A stretch of 15,278 nt of DNA from JANQPX01 sp039028235 (GCA_039028235.1 JBCCIN010000063.1:1-15278); one strand, 5' to 3'. Shown: positions 1 through 6,164, counted from the stretch's first letter. Notes: a model not told the origin generated them from the letters alone. Program-made: numbers and translations.

Positions 1-33
1 CGAATGACCGAGCGAGCTTGCCCGGCTGGCCAT
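1..33 (-). CDS. Possible 5' end of a truncated leftward gene
   Basis: An ATG on the minus strand at 33 opens a frame that runs off the left edge after 11 codons (MASRASSLGHS). A good ribosome binding site, AGGTGG, lies 8 bases upstream of it. This is all that can be seen: there is no domain and no homology to judge. It may equally be chance, and then positions 1-96 would simply be intergenic. The small membrane protein gene that ends at 97 lies upstream on the same strand, so co-transcription is possible. Confidence 0.25.
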   Translation of the reverse strand, partial: MASRASSLGHS

Positions 34-96
34 ATCGATCGCCACCTAAAGTGACTCGATCTCCGTCAGTTCAGGAAAGAAGCGGCATCGGAGGAC

Positions 97-384
97 TCAG
101 ACAACCTCGGTCGTCGCCCGTCGATCTGCAGGCGTATCTTGCTCGCCGCATGCCGACAGGCCGGCCCCGATGAAAAGAGACCGGTCGGTCGACAGCACAT
201 AGAGGCCGATCGGCCATACGATGATCGTGCCGCCGAACCAGACCAGTAGGCGATAGCCACGTGTCATGTCCATGCGTGCGGCCACAAGGTCGATGCACTG
301 ACGGAAGTCGCGAACGCTGAGCGCCATGATCGCAAGACCGAAACCAGTGCCGATATAAAGCGCAAGGAAGATCGTCAACGACAC
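97..384 (-). CDS. Small two-helix membrane protein, hypothetical
   Basis: This frame encodes 95 residues with two clear hydrophobic segments, about residues 3-24 and 44-64, joined by a short loop with basic and acidic residues. The C-terminal 25 residues are polar. The start is GTG at 384, preceded only by a weak purine stretch (GAAAG); an internal ATG at residue 20 is the alternative but would cut off most of the first helix. I recognise no family. The regular hydrophobic helices favour this frame over the shorter frames that overlap it. It lies downstream of the histidine kinase on the same strand, about 90 bp away across an AT-rich gap that contains a small hairpin, so it may have its own promoter. 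An inner-membrane location is inferred from the helices alone. Confidence 0.55.
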   Translation of the reverse strand: MSLTIFLALYIGTGFGLAIMALSVRDFRQCIDLVAARMDMTRGYRLLVWFGGTIIVWPIGLYVLSTDRSLFIGAGLSACGEQDTPADRRATTEVV

Positions 385-444
385 GTCTTTCGTGTAATAA
401 GTTTATAGCCTAGTAATTTTTCGCCTTATAAGCAATATTGATTT

Positions 445-466
445 GGCGCATTTCAATTTTCGCGCC
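445..466 (-). terminator. Weak hairpin downstream of the kinase gene
   Basis: GGCGC and GCGCC form a perfect 5-bp inverted repeat around a 12-base AT-rich loop, 10 bases past the kinase stop codon. No long T run follows on the minus strand, so termination would be inefficient if it occurs at all. Confidence 0.25.
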
Positions 467-475
467 CCTGCGATC

Positions 476-2137
476 CTAGGCGGCCGCTGTTCGATAACCC
501 CACTGATTCACCTTGCTGAGAAGGCGGGCGCTGTCGATGGGTTTGGTAACATAGTCATCCATGCCGGCATCGAAGCAGCGATGGTCATCTCCGGTCATGG
601 CATTCGCGGTGACGGCGACGATCGGCAAATGCGAGCCGTCGTCTTCGACCATTGAACGGATCCGCTTCGTCGCTTCGAGCCCATCCATCACGGGCATCTG
701 CACATCCATCAAGACGAGATCATAGGTCCCGCTCCGAATGGCCTCAACCGCTGCGGCGCCGTCGGGAACGGTGTCGATTTGATGGCCAGCCTTTTCCAGC
801 ATCCTACTTGCGATCTTGCTGTTCACCGGATTGTCGTCGGCGACGAGGATCCTGAGGCCGTTGGGCTGGTTTTCGGAGAGGCTGTGCACCGTGATCAGAT
901 CACCCGGTCCACGTGGAGCGGCATCACGAAGCTTCAGGAGACAGTTTAGAAGGTTGTTCGGCGTGACTGGTTTCGGGAGGTAGGCGGCGAAGCCAATTTC
1001 GGCAGCCCGAGCTGCGTCACCCCGGAGGCCGGATGATGCCATCATGACCAGAGCGGCGCTGGCAAGGTGGGTCCGCTTGCGGATGGCTCGACCGAGATCC
1101 TCGCCACTCATGTCGGGAAGCGCACTGTCAATCAGGACGACGTCGATCGGACATCCGGAATCGGCAGCACGCTCGAGCGCGGTCAGCGCCGCCTCGCCGC
1201 TTTCAACCAGATGGGTGATGGCACCCCAGCTCAATGCTTGTTGATCGAGCATCAGCCGGGTGACGTCGTTGGGGTCGACAACAAGAATATGCAGGCCGGC
1301 AATTTGCCCGCTCGGAGGCGGGGCCGCATGCTCAGGCGCCGCCCTTTCGAAAGGGAGTTCGAGCTTGAAGATGGTGCCCCGACCCTCTTCGCTGTCGACG
1401 GCAAGCTTTCCATCCATCAGCTTCACGAGCTTCAGGCTGATCGAGAGTCCGAGGCCGCTGCCGCCATAGAGGCGCGGGACCGCCGGGTCGGCCTGGGCAT
1501 AGGGGGTGAACAGCCGATCCTTCAAATGATCGGGAATACCGATGCCGGTATCTTCGATGTCCACGGCGAGGGTGATAGGCCTGCCCGCTTCGGTGATCTG
1601 GCGCAGCCTCAGGCTTACCATCCCTTCTTCGGTGAACTTGACGGCATTGCCGAGGAGATTCATCAGGAGCTGGCGCAGCCTGCCCGGATCACCTGAGAGC
1701 GATCTCGGAATGTCCGGCGCGATGTCAAGTTCGAGGGTGACGCCCTTTCCTTCGGCGCGCGGCCGCAGGAGGTCAACGGTGCGTTCGACCACGGTTATCA
1801 GGTCGAAATCGATCCGATCCAGCCTGAGCTTCCCGGCATCCATGCGCGAGAGGTCGAGAATGTCGTTGATAATCGTCAAAAGAGCCTGCCCGGAGAAGTG
1901 GACGGCGTCGACATAGCTCTTCTGTTCATCGCTGAGCGGCGTTTCCAGCAGAAGACGCGTCATGCCGATGACGCCGTTCATGGGCTCTCGAATCTCATGG
2001 CTCATGGTGGCGAAAAACATCGACTTCGCCTCATTGGTGCGCTCGACCTCCTGGAGAAGACGTCTGAGCGTCTCAAGTTCTTCGGTAAGAATCGCGACGT
2101 TCGATGCGGCGATCTGGTCCTGTCGGTCGCTGGTCAT
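476..2137 (-). CDS. Hybrid sensor histidine kinase with two receiver domains, no sensor domain
   Basis: This is a soluble two-component hybrid kinase of 553 residues from the ATG at 2137. The order is a short coiled coil (about 10-40), HisKA with phospho-acceptor His47 (MSHEIREPMNG), HATPase_c with N-box Asn160/Asn164, the G1 box DTGIGIP at 196-202 and GGSGLGLS near 225-232, then receiver 1 (about 282-404) and receiver 2 (about 429-542). Receiver 2 is intact: an acidic Asp-Asp pair, phospho-Asp478 and Lys532. Receiver 1 keeps Asp337 and its Lys but reads VVDPND where an acidic pair is usual. The residue four after the His is Glu, where Thr or Asn is normal. I prefer the start at 2137 because AGGCAGG lies just upstream; an in-frame ATG at 2236 would add a hydrophobic stretch, but it overlaps a strong promoter for the opposite gene. 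No HPt protein or separate response regulator is in the window, so the partner is unknown. Confidence 0.93.
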   Translation of the reverse strand: MTSDRQDQIAASNVAILTEELETLRRLLQEVERTNEAKSMFFATMSHEIREPMNGVIGMTRLLLETPLSDEQKSYVDAVHFSGQALLTIINDILDLSRMDAGKLRLDRIDFDLITVVERTVDLLRPRAEGKGVTLELDIAPDIPRSLSGDPGRLRQLLMNLLGNAVKFTEEGMVSLRLRQITEAGRPITLAVDIEDTGIGIPDHLKDRLFTPYAQADPAVPRLYGGSGLGLSISLKLVKLMDGKLAVDSEEGRGTIFKLELPFERAAPEHAAPPPSGQIAGLHILVVDPNDVTRLMLDQQALSWGAITHLVESGEAALTALERAADSGCPIDVVLIDSALPDMSGEDLGRAIRKRTHLASAALVMMASSGLRGDAARAAEIGFAAYLPKPVTPNNLLNCLLKLRDAAPRGPGDLITVHSLSENQPNGLRILVADDNPVNSKIASRMLEKAGHQIDTVPDGAAAVEAIRSGTYDLVLMDVQMPVMDGLEATKRIRSMVEDDGSHLPIVAVTANAMTGDDHRCFDAGMDDYVTKPIDSARLLSKVNQWGYRTAAA

Positions 2138-2204
2138 ACACCTGCCTAAAGCTCGTTCGACTGAATTCGGCGTGCAAAGACAGAGCAAGAGTAGCGCGGC
2201 AAGG

Positions 2205-2219
2205 TTAATTCCGAGTAAA
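2205..2219 (-). promoter_or_regulatory. CtrA-like site upstream of the kinase
   Basis: Read on the minus strand this is TTTA-N7-TTAAC, one mismatch from the CtrA consensus TTAA-N7-TTAAC of alphaproteobacteria. It lies 68 bp upstream of the preferred kinase start at 2137. A single one-mismatch site can occur by chance in AT-rich DNA. Confidence 0.25.
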
Positions 2220-2229
2220 CGGTATGATC

Positions 2230-2258
2230 TTGACATTAAGACTTAATTCCTATATAAC
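2230..2258 (+). promoter_or_regulatory. Sigma70-type promoter for the HTH gene
   Basis: TTGACA at 2230-2235 is followed after 17 bases by TATAAC at 2253-2258. This is close to the housekeeping consensus and would start transcription near 2265, giving a leader of about 90 bases before the ATG at 2358. Confidence 0.6.
2235..2247. promoter_or_regulatory. Palindromic operator candidate in the promoter spacer
   Basis: ATTAAG-A-CTTAAT is a perfect 6+1+6 inverted repeat lying between the -35 and -10 elements of the promoter at 2230-2258. A protein bound here would block that promoter. The encoded HTH protein itself is one possible binder, but this is only inference. Confidence 0.4.
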
Positions 2259-2357
2259 CGCTCTGCTTTTCTTCTAAGGTTTGCGTAATCCATCGGCTGC
2301 TTGCACGTGCTCGTCCGGTGATGCGCCGCAAATCATCCCCATTGAAAGAGCGATCAG

Positions 2358-2783
2358 ATGAGTTCAGACGGTGACCAGCAGGCGACAGTCGCGCTGAAAC
2401 GACCGGTAATCGACTGGCGGATGGCCGCGGAGCTGCTGGCACGCGGCTTAAGTGTCGCTGAAGCGGCCCGCCAGATCGGCTGTTCGCGCAGTCAGCTCTC
2501 GCGACGGCGGAATCATGATGCTGTCTTTCGGTCCTGGATCGAAGCCTGTGAGATCAACCTGCCGCCGGTGCGGGAGCGCAAGATCAGTTCACTTCGACAG
2601 CGACTGCATGACGCGATCGATACGGAGGTGCAAAGTGGCAATGTCAGGGTGATCCTCTGGCTCGCCGACCGGCTCAAGCTCGTCAGCCCTTCGGACAAGG
2701 AAAAATCGACGACGGCACTGGACGATCTCCTGGGCGCCATGACTGATCAGGACATCAAGGAGTTCGAGAATTTAAAAGGATGA
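2358..2783 (+). CDS. Helix-turn-helix protein, small-terminase-like
   Basis: A 141-residue protein with a homeodomain-like helix-turn-helix at about residues 23-52 (AARQIGCSRSQLSRRR). A charged helical middle follows, then a GNVRVILWLADRL segment near 94-106 and an acidic C-terminus. The pattern of N-terminal HTH, then a GN..(A/V)I.WL..RL helix and an acidic tail recalls phage small terminase subunits, but I cannot prove the relationship. An ordinary transcription regulator is the main alternative. The ATG at 2358 has AAAGAG 8 bases upstream. The gene diverges from the kinase, and its promoter lies in the shared gap. No capsid, portal or large terminase gene is nearby, so it would be an orphan or a remnant. 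Its stop overlaps the start of a 19-codon frame (2780-2839). Confidence 0.8.
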   Translation: MSSDGDQQATVALKRPVIDWRMAAELLARGLSVAEAARQIGCSRSQLSRRRNHDAVFRSWIEACEINLPPVRERKISSLRQRLHDAIDTEVQSGNVRVILWLADRLKLVSPSDKEKSTTALDDLLGAMTDQDIKEFENLKG

Positions 2784-2868
2784 AGCAGGCGCCTCATGCC
2801 CTCATCAAGAGAGAGCGCACACATCGAACTTTTGCCTGAACGATCACGTCAGACCTCGAACGACGATG

Positions 2869-3222
2869 TCAGGAAAGGAGGAGATCCAGGCCCTCTTCGA
2901 AATAGAGGGTCAGTCCGTTTTCGAAGGTGACGTAGTTGAAGCCGCTGACGTCCTCACCCGACGCCGTGCTATGCGACTCGGTCTGACCTCTAGAGATCAC
3001 CTCCGAGTCGGTTTCTATCGACAGGGTGCGAAAGCCGCTATCATTGAAGAAAACGATCTCGCCATTGTCATCGGAAATCAGATCGGCCAGCACCAGTTCG
3101 GCGCCGGACGGGGGTGTGGCCGGAGTAGATACAAGGTCTCCTCCGTCATCCGCTCCAACCCCTGTAAGGTCGCGGACCAGATCGGCGAGGCTAGGCCGAT
3201 TGTCGGTATTACTGGCGTTCAA
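2869..3222 (-). CDS. Small highly acidic protein with TTG start, possible secreted protein
   Basis: A 117-residue frame starting at TTG (3222), with AGGGG 8 bases upstream and an in-frame stop two codons before it. The only possible Met is the initiator. I count 22 Asp/Glu against 4 Arg and no Lys or Cys. The N-terminal 35 residues look flexible, and the middle is rich in Ser, Thr, Asp and Gly. The end (VTFENGLTLYFEEGLDLLL) is an alternating hydrophobic/acidic beta-like tail. Acidic, Cys-free composition with a C-terminal hydrophobic tail is typical of type I secretion cargo, so export is a plausible but unproved guess. A type I operon lies some 8 kb away. Codons end mostly in G or C, as in neighbouring genes, which supports this strand over an open frame on the other strand. 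I do not recognise the family. Confidence 0.55.
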   Translation of the reverse strand: MNASNTDNRPSLADLVRDLTGVGADDGGDLVSTPATPPSGAELVLADLISDDNGEIVFFNDSGFRTLSIETDSEVISRGQTESHSTASGEDVSGFNYVTFENGLTLYFEEGLDLLLS

Positions 3223-3311
3223 TGTTCAACCCCTGTTGGCAGCCCTCGGTCTCTCTTAGCCCACTTCATCCGGGCTGGCCAAGAGCAGGCGCTAGAAAGC
3301 GTGCGTACCTC

Positions 3312-3327
3312 ATGATGGTAACATCAT
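3312..3327. promoter_or_regulatory. Inverted repeat in the divergent gap before phnN
   Basis: ATGATG-GTAA-CATCAT is a perfect 6+4+6 inverted repeat about 90 bp upstream of the TTG start of the acidic gene. Its half-sites resemble those of the palindrome at 3461-3475, so both may be sites for one regulator. Confidence 0.3.
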
Positions 3328-3456
3328 CTGTTGCTCCTCAAATTTCCCGGCTTGCGGCAAAAGGCGGACCATAGGGTGACGAAATGGGGTAGCTAGCTCC
3401 AAGGAGGTGGCTTTTCCGCCTGGAGATGTGGTTTGTCACGAAACCGATGCCTGCCT

Positions 3457-3485
3457 TTGACATGATCGTATCATGATGTGAGATA
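3457..3485 (+). promoter_or_regulatory. Candidate phnN promoter with palindrome in the spacer
   Basis: TTGACA at 3457-3462 is a perfect -35 element. After 17 bases comes a weak -10, GAGATA (3480-3485). Transcription would begin near 3492. A perfect inverted repeat, CATGAT-CGT-ATCATG at 3461-3475, sits within the spacer, as an operator would. The predicted start point favours the ATG at 3515 as the phnN start, because the ATG at 3494 would leave almost no leader. Confidence 0.4.
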
Positions 3486-3514
3486 TCGGGTTGATGAAGC
3501 GGACGAGAGCAGCG

Positions 3515-4117
3515 ATGGGTGAGCGGCGCGGTGTTCTTTTTTTGGTTGTTGGCGCCAGTGGTGCTGGAAAGGACAGCTTGATCGAAGGCGCGCGCGGGCT
3601 CCTTGCCGATGATGTCAGCTATCTCTTTCCCAAGCGCTATGTAACCCGGCCGCAGGATGCCGGCGGCGAGGCCCACCATGCCGTGACCGTGGAGGCTTTC
3701 GAGCGTCTTGAGGCGGGAGGGGCTTTCATGCTGAGTTGGCGAGCGCACGGACATCGCTATGGCATTCCTGTCGATGCGGAAAAGGCCGTGGCGGCTGGTC
3801 GTTCGGTGATCGTCAATGTGTCGAGGCAGGTGATCGACGAAGCACGACGACGCTGGCCGCCGGTTCGCATTCTCCTGATCTCCGCATCGCCGGATGTTCT
3901 CGCAGCGCGGCTCGCGGAGCGCGGTCGGGAGTCAGCGGAGGCGATCGGGCACCGTCTTGAACGCGCCGACGCTTACAAAATTGCGGGCGCCGACGTTCGC
4001 GAGATCGTCAACGACGGCCCACTCGATCGCACGATTGACCGGTTTGTGGCCCTGCTCGAACATGAGCTTCGCTATGCGGTTACGCCTTTTGAAATGGAAA
4101 GCGGCCAGTCTGAATGA
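3515..4117 (+). CDS. phnN: Ribose 1,5-bisphosphate phosphokinase PhnN
   Basis: PhnN phosphorylates ribose 1,5-bisphosphate to PRPP, the last step that returns the sugar from C-P lyase phosphonate breakdown to metabolism. The 200-residue product has a guanylate-kinase-like fold. The Walker A motif GASGAGKD is at 13-20, followed by the lid and substrate region (KRYVTRP, HAVTVEAF, the SWRAHGHRYGIP segment) and a C-terminal helix with RLAERGRES typical of the family. Length fits the family (about 185-200). In-frame starts at 3491 (TTG) and 3494 (ATG) would add seven or eight residues; I chose 3515 because GGACGAGAG lies just upstream and the promoter candidate leaves room for a leader only there. 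The gene converges with the DUF1045 gene, and their ends overlap by 38 bp. No C-P lyase core gene is present in the window. Confidence 0.93.
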   Translation: MGERRGVLFLVVGASGAGKDSLIEGARGLLADDVSYLFPKRYVTRPQDAGGEAHHAVTVEAFERLEAGGAFMLSWRAHGHRYGIPVDAEKAVAAGRSVIVNVSRQVIDEARRRWPPVRILLISASPDVLAARLAERGRESAEAIGHRLERADAYKIAGADVREIVNDGPLDRTIDRFVALLEHELRYAVTPFEMESGQSE

Positions 4118-4775
4118 AAGGACTGTCCCGGTCGGGCTGTTGATATAGAGCGATGGCATCGATCTGAGAGCAGGCCTCTTCCGGGGAAGGCGAGTCTTGC
4201 CGGAGGGCTCGGAGCACCGCCTCCCGCTCATCCTGATCGAGTGGGCCTGCCAGTGTCATGTGAAACGCGAAGTCGTCGAAAATATAGGGATATCCGTAGG
4301 TGAGCATCTGCTCGTCCTGACGCGGCGTGAGGCCGCTTTTTCGGCGTCGCTCGATGTCGACGTCGTCGAGCGGTGCGCGGAAAGGCTCGAAAGCGCGCAC
4401 ACAGTCGGCGGCGAGCATCTTCATCTCAGGACAGGGTGCTGAGAGCGTGAAGGCGATCCAACTGGAATGCGCGGTAATCTCAAACGGCGGCGCTTCGAAG
4501 GCGGTGCGATTGGCCGTGAAGGACGCGGCAGCGTCCCGAAGCTCATCGATCGTTCGTCCGGCTTTCAGGACGAAGGGGGCTTTCAGGGTTGCGTGAAAGC
4601 CATAGTGGCGTGCGGATTTCGTGATTCGCTTCAGATAGGCAGCATCGAATCCATTTAAGTGCGGCTGCTCGACATCCTCGCCTGTGACATGGTCGCGTCC
4701 AAGGACTCGTCGTCCGAACGCTTCGAGCGCGGAACCTTCAGGTGGCGCGAAGTAGATCGCACAGCGTCCCGTCAT
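4080..4775 (-). CDS. DUF1045 phosphonate metabolism protein, 2H phosphoesterase-like
   Basis: A 231-residue protein of the DUF1045 family, which occurs in phosphonate operons. It has the two HxT motifs that define 2H phosphoesterases: HAT at 61-63 and HMT at 172-174. Members of that fold cleave cyclic or linear phosphoesters, so a role on a ribose cyclic phosphate intermediate is likely by context. In E. coli that step (5-phosphoribosyl 1,2-cyclic phosphate hydrolysis) is done by the unrelated PhnP. The ATG at 4775 overlaps the phnM stop as ATGA, so the two are probably translated together. The last 38 bp overlap the end of phnN on the other strand. The family assignment is firm; the exact substrate is inferred. 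Confidence 0.88.
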   Translation of the reverse strand: MTGRCAIYFAPPEGSALEAFGRRVLGRDHVTGEDVEQPHLNGFDAAYLKRITKSARHYGFHATLKAPFVLKAGRTIDELRDAAASFTANRTAFEAPPFEITAHSSWIAFTLSAPCPEMKMLAADCVRAFEPFRAPLDDVDIERRRKSGLTPRQDEQMLTYGYPYIFDDFAFHMTLAGPLDQDEREAVLRALRQDSPSPEEACSQIDAIALYQQPDRDSPFIQTGRFPFQKA

Positions 4776-5914
4776 GCGACCCGTCCGCCCTGGCGCCAGA
4801 CGGCCATGATCGAGGGGGTGTCGCCGACCAGGCGCACGCGCAGAAGATCGGCGCGCTTGCCGACCGCGATGTGGCCGCGATCGTCGAAACCGGCCATGGT
4901 GGCGGGATTGCGGCTGACCAGGGCGGTTGCTTCGGGCAGCTTCAGATCCGCCTGCTCGGTCAGACGGAAGACGGCGTGCAGCAGGCTGACCGGCACATAG
5001 TCCGAGGACAGAGCATCGAGATGGCCGGAACGCGCGAGATCGAGCGCGGCGACATTGCCGGAATGGGAGCCGCCGATGATGACATTGGGTGCGCCCATGA
5101 TGGTGGTCATGCCATGGTGATGGGCTGCTGCTGCGGCTTCCCTGGTGGTGGGAAATTCCGAAATGCTCATACCGCTGCGCGCCGCCTCCTCGACATGTTC
5201 CACCGTGGTGTCGTCGTGGCTGGCAAGTGTCACATCGAGGCCCTCGATGCGCTCGAGAAGCGCTTTTCTATGAGCGTCGCCATAGCGCCTTTGCTCCCCC
5301 AGGCGCTTTTCCACCAGCGCGTCCAGCTCGGCTTCGGTGCGGCGGCCGCCGGCAGCGTGGAACGTCCGGTACTTTTCCAGGTCATGCCATTGGCGCTGAC
5401 CGGGTGTGTGATCCATGAAGGAGATCACGCGAAGGGACGAGTGGTCTTTCAGGGGCTCGAACATCTCCACCACATGAGGCGAGGTGACCTCGCAGCGGAG
5501 ATGCAGGTGGTGATCCGCCTTGAGCGCGCCGGCTTCGGTCGCATGAGCCAGCGCCTCGATCGATCGTTGCAGGAACTCGGTGCGCTCGCGCTTGCCGTCG
5601 TGGAAGCCGACGGCGACCGCGTCGCAGACCGTGGTGATGCCCGCCGAGGTCACCTGCTGGTCATGGGCAAGCATGGCGGCATCGGGCGGCCAGCGCACTG
5701 AAGGCCTGGGTGCGAACTGTCGTTCCAGGTTGTCGGTGTGCAGTTCCACCAGTCCTGGCATAAGATAGTCGCCGCCAAGATCGATGGCATCTGAGATCGT
5801 CCGCCCTTTCGGCTGAAACTCCTGGATCACGCCATCGTCAATGATCAGACCGCCCTCGAGGACGGCATCCGACGTGACGATTCTGGCATTCTCAAAAGCT
5901 ATCCGTTCGCTCAT
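4772..5914 (-). CDS. phnM: Alpha-D-ribose 1-methylphosphonate 5-triphosphate diphosphatase PhnM
   Basis: PhnM removes diphosphate from ribose 1-methylphosphonate 5-triphosphate, giving the substrate for the C-P lyase PhnJ. It is an amidohydrolase-superfamily enzyme of 380 residues from the ATG at 5914, close to E. coli PhnM in length. Visible hallmarks are the metal-binding HTD at 59-61 in ELHTDNLERQFAPRP, a SHDDTT segment in the second half, and a C-terminal NPATMAGFDDRGHIAVGKRA typical of the superfamily. A longer frame begins at 5962, but the sequence starting MSERIAFENARIV matches family N-termini and has GTGGGGTG upstream. It is the first gene of a leftward pair with the DUF1045 gene. 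The 250-bp gap upstream is shared with uvrA and carries several GTCA/TGAC repeats. Confidence 0.95.
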   Translation of the reverse strand: MSERIAFENARIVTSDAVLEGGLIIDDGVIQEFQPKGRTISDAIDLGGDYLMPGLVELHTDNLERQFAPRPSVRWPPDAAMLAHDQQVTSAGITTVCDAVAVGFHDGKRERTEFLQRSIEALAHATEAGALKADHHLHLRCEVTSPHVVEMFEPLKDHSSLRVISFMDHTPGQRQWHDLEKYRTFHAAGGRRTEAELDALVEKRLGEQRRYGDAHRKALLERIEGLDVTLASHDDTTVEHVEEAARSGMSISEFPTTREAAAAAHHHGMTTIMGAPNVIIGGSHSGNVAALDLARSGHLDALSSDYVPVSLLHAVFRLTEQADLKLPEATALVSRNPATMAGFDDRGHIAVGKRADLLRVRLVGDTPSIMAVWRQGGRVA

Positions 5915-6018
5915 GACACCCCACATATCAAATAGATCGCGCCGGCAGACCCGAGCTCTCAACGATCCAGCGTCACTGTCACGTGGTAGTCCTCCACACC
6001 GACGGCAACGTTAGCTTA

Positions 6019-6035
6019 CTGACCGAATGTGTCAG
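6019..6035. promoter_or_regulatory. Inverted repeat CTGAC-N7-GTCAG in the phnM-uvrA gap
   Basis: A perfect 5+7+5 inverted repeat about 105 bp upstream of phnM and 130 bp upstream of uvrA. Further GTCA or TGAC half-sites lie at 5972, 5978, 6051 and 6059, of which 6051-6062 forms GTCA-TCAC-TGAC. They are not spaced 11 bp apart, so this is not a standard PhoB box. A regulator of phnM is the simplest guess. Confidence 0.3.
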
Positions 6036-6074
6036 GAGGGTTACTTTAGCGTCATCACTGACAAGCTGCGCATC

Positions 6075-6083
6075 TTATCCACA
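6075..6083 (+). promoter_or_regulatory. Consensus DnaA box
   Basis: TTATCCACA is an exact match to the DnaA box consensus, 82 bp upstream of uvrA. Only one exact copy is in the gap, so this is not an origin; it could be a DnaA regulatory site or chance. Confidence 0.35.
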
Positions 6084-6164
6084 GCTCCGTTCGGCCAGAC
6101 CCTTGCCGAGTTTGGCGCGAATAGGCATCTAACGACGGGCACCTTCTAAGGCTGACTTGGCAAT

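Noticed and set aside
2137..2236. Longer kinase start at 2236 adding a hydrophobic N-terminus
   Set aside because: It would overlap the strong divergent promoter, and its upstream AGGA is 11 bases away. AGGCAGG before the ATG at 2137 fits better, though the long form is not excluded.
2866..3315. Open frame of 149 codons on the plus strand across the acidic gene
   Set aside because: It has no ribosome binding site, and its protein shows no coherent domain. The minus-strand frame has a good AGGGG site and a coherent acidic composition.
3392..3425. GGAGGTGG...CCGCCT stem upstream of phnN as a terminator
   Set aside because: The stem is only six pairs with a wobble, and no T run follows it.
4742..5701. 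319-codon open frame antisense to phnM
   Set aside because: The minus strand encodes a clear full-length PhnM, and the plus-strand product has no recognisable motif.
5971..5982. GTCACTGTCAC as a PhoB box
   Set aside because: The two GTCA cores are 6 bp apart, not the 11 bp needed for a PhoB box.
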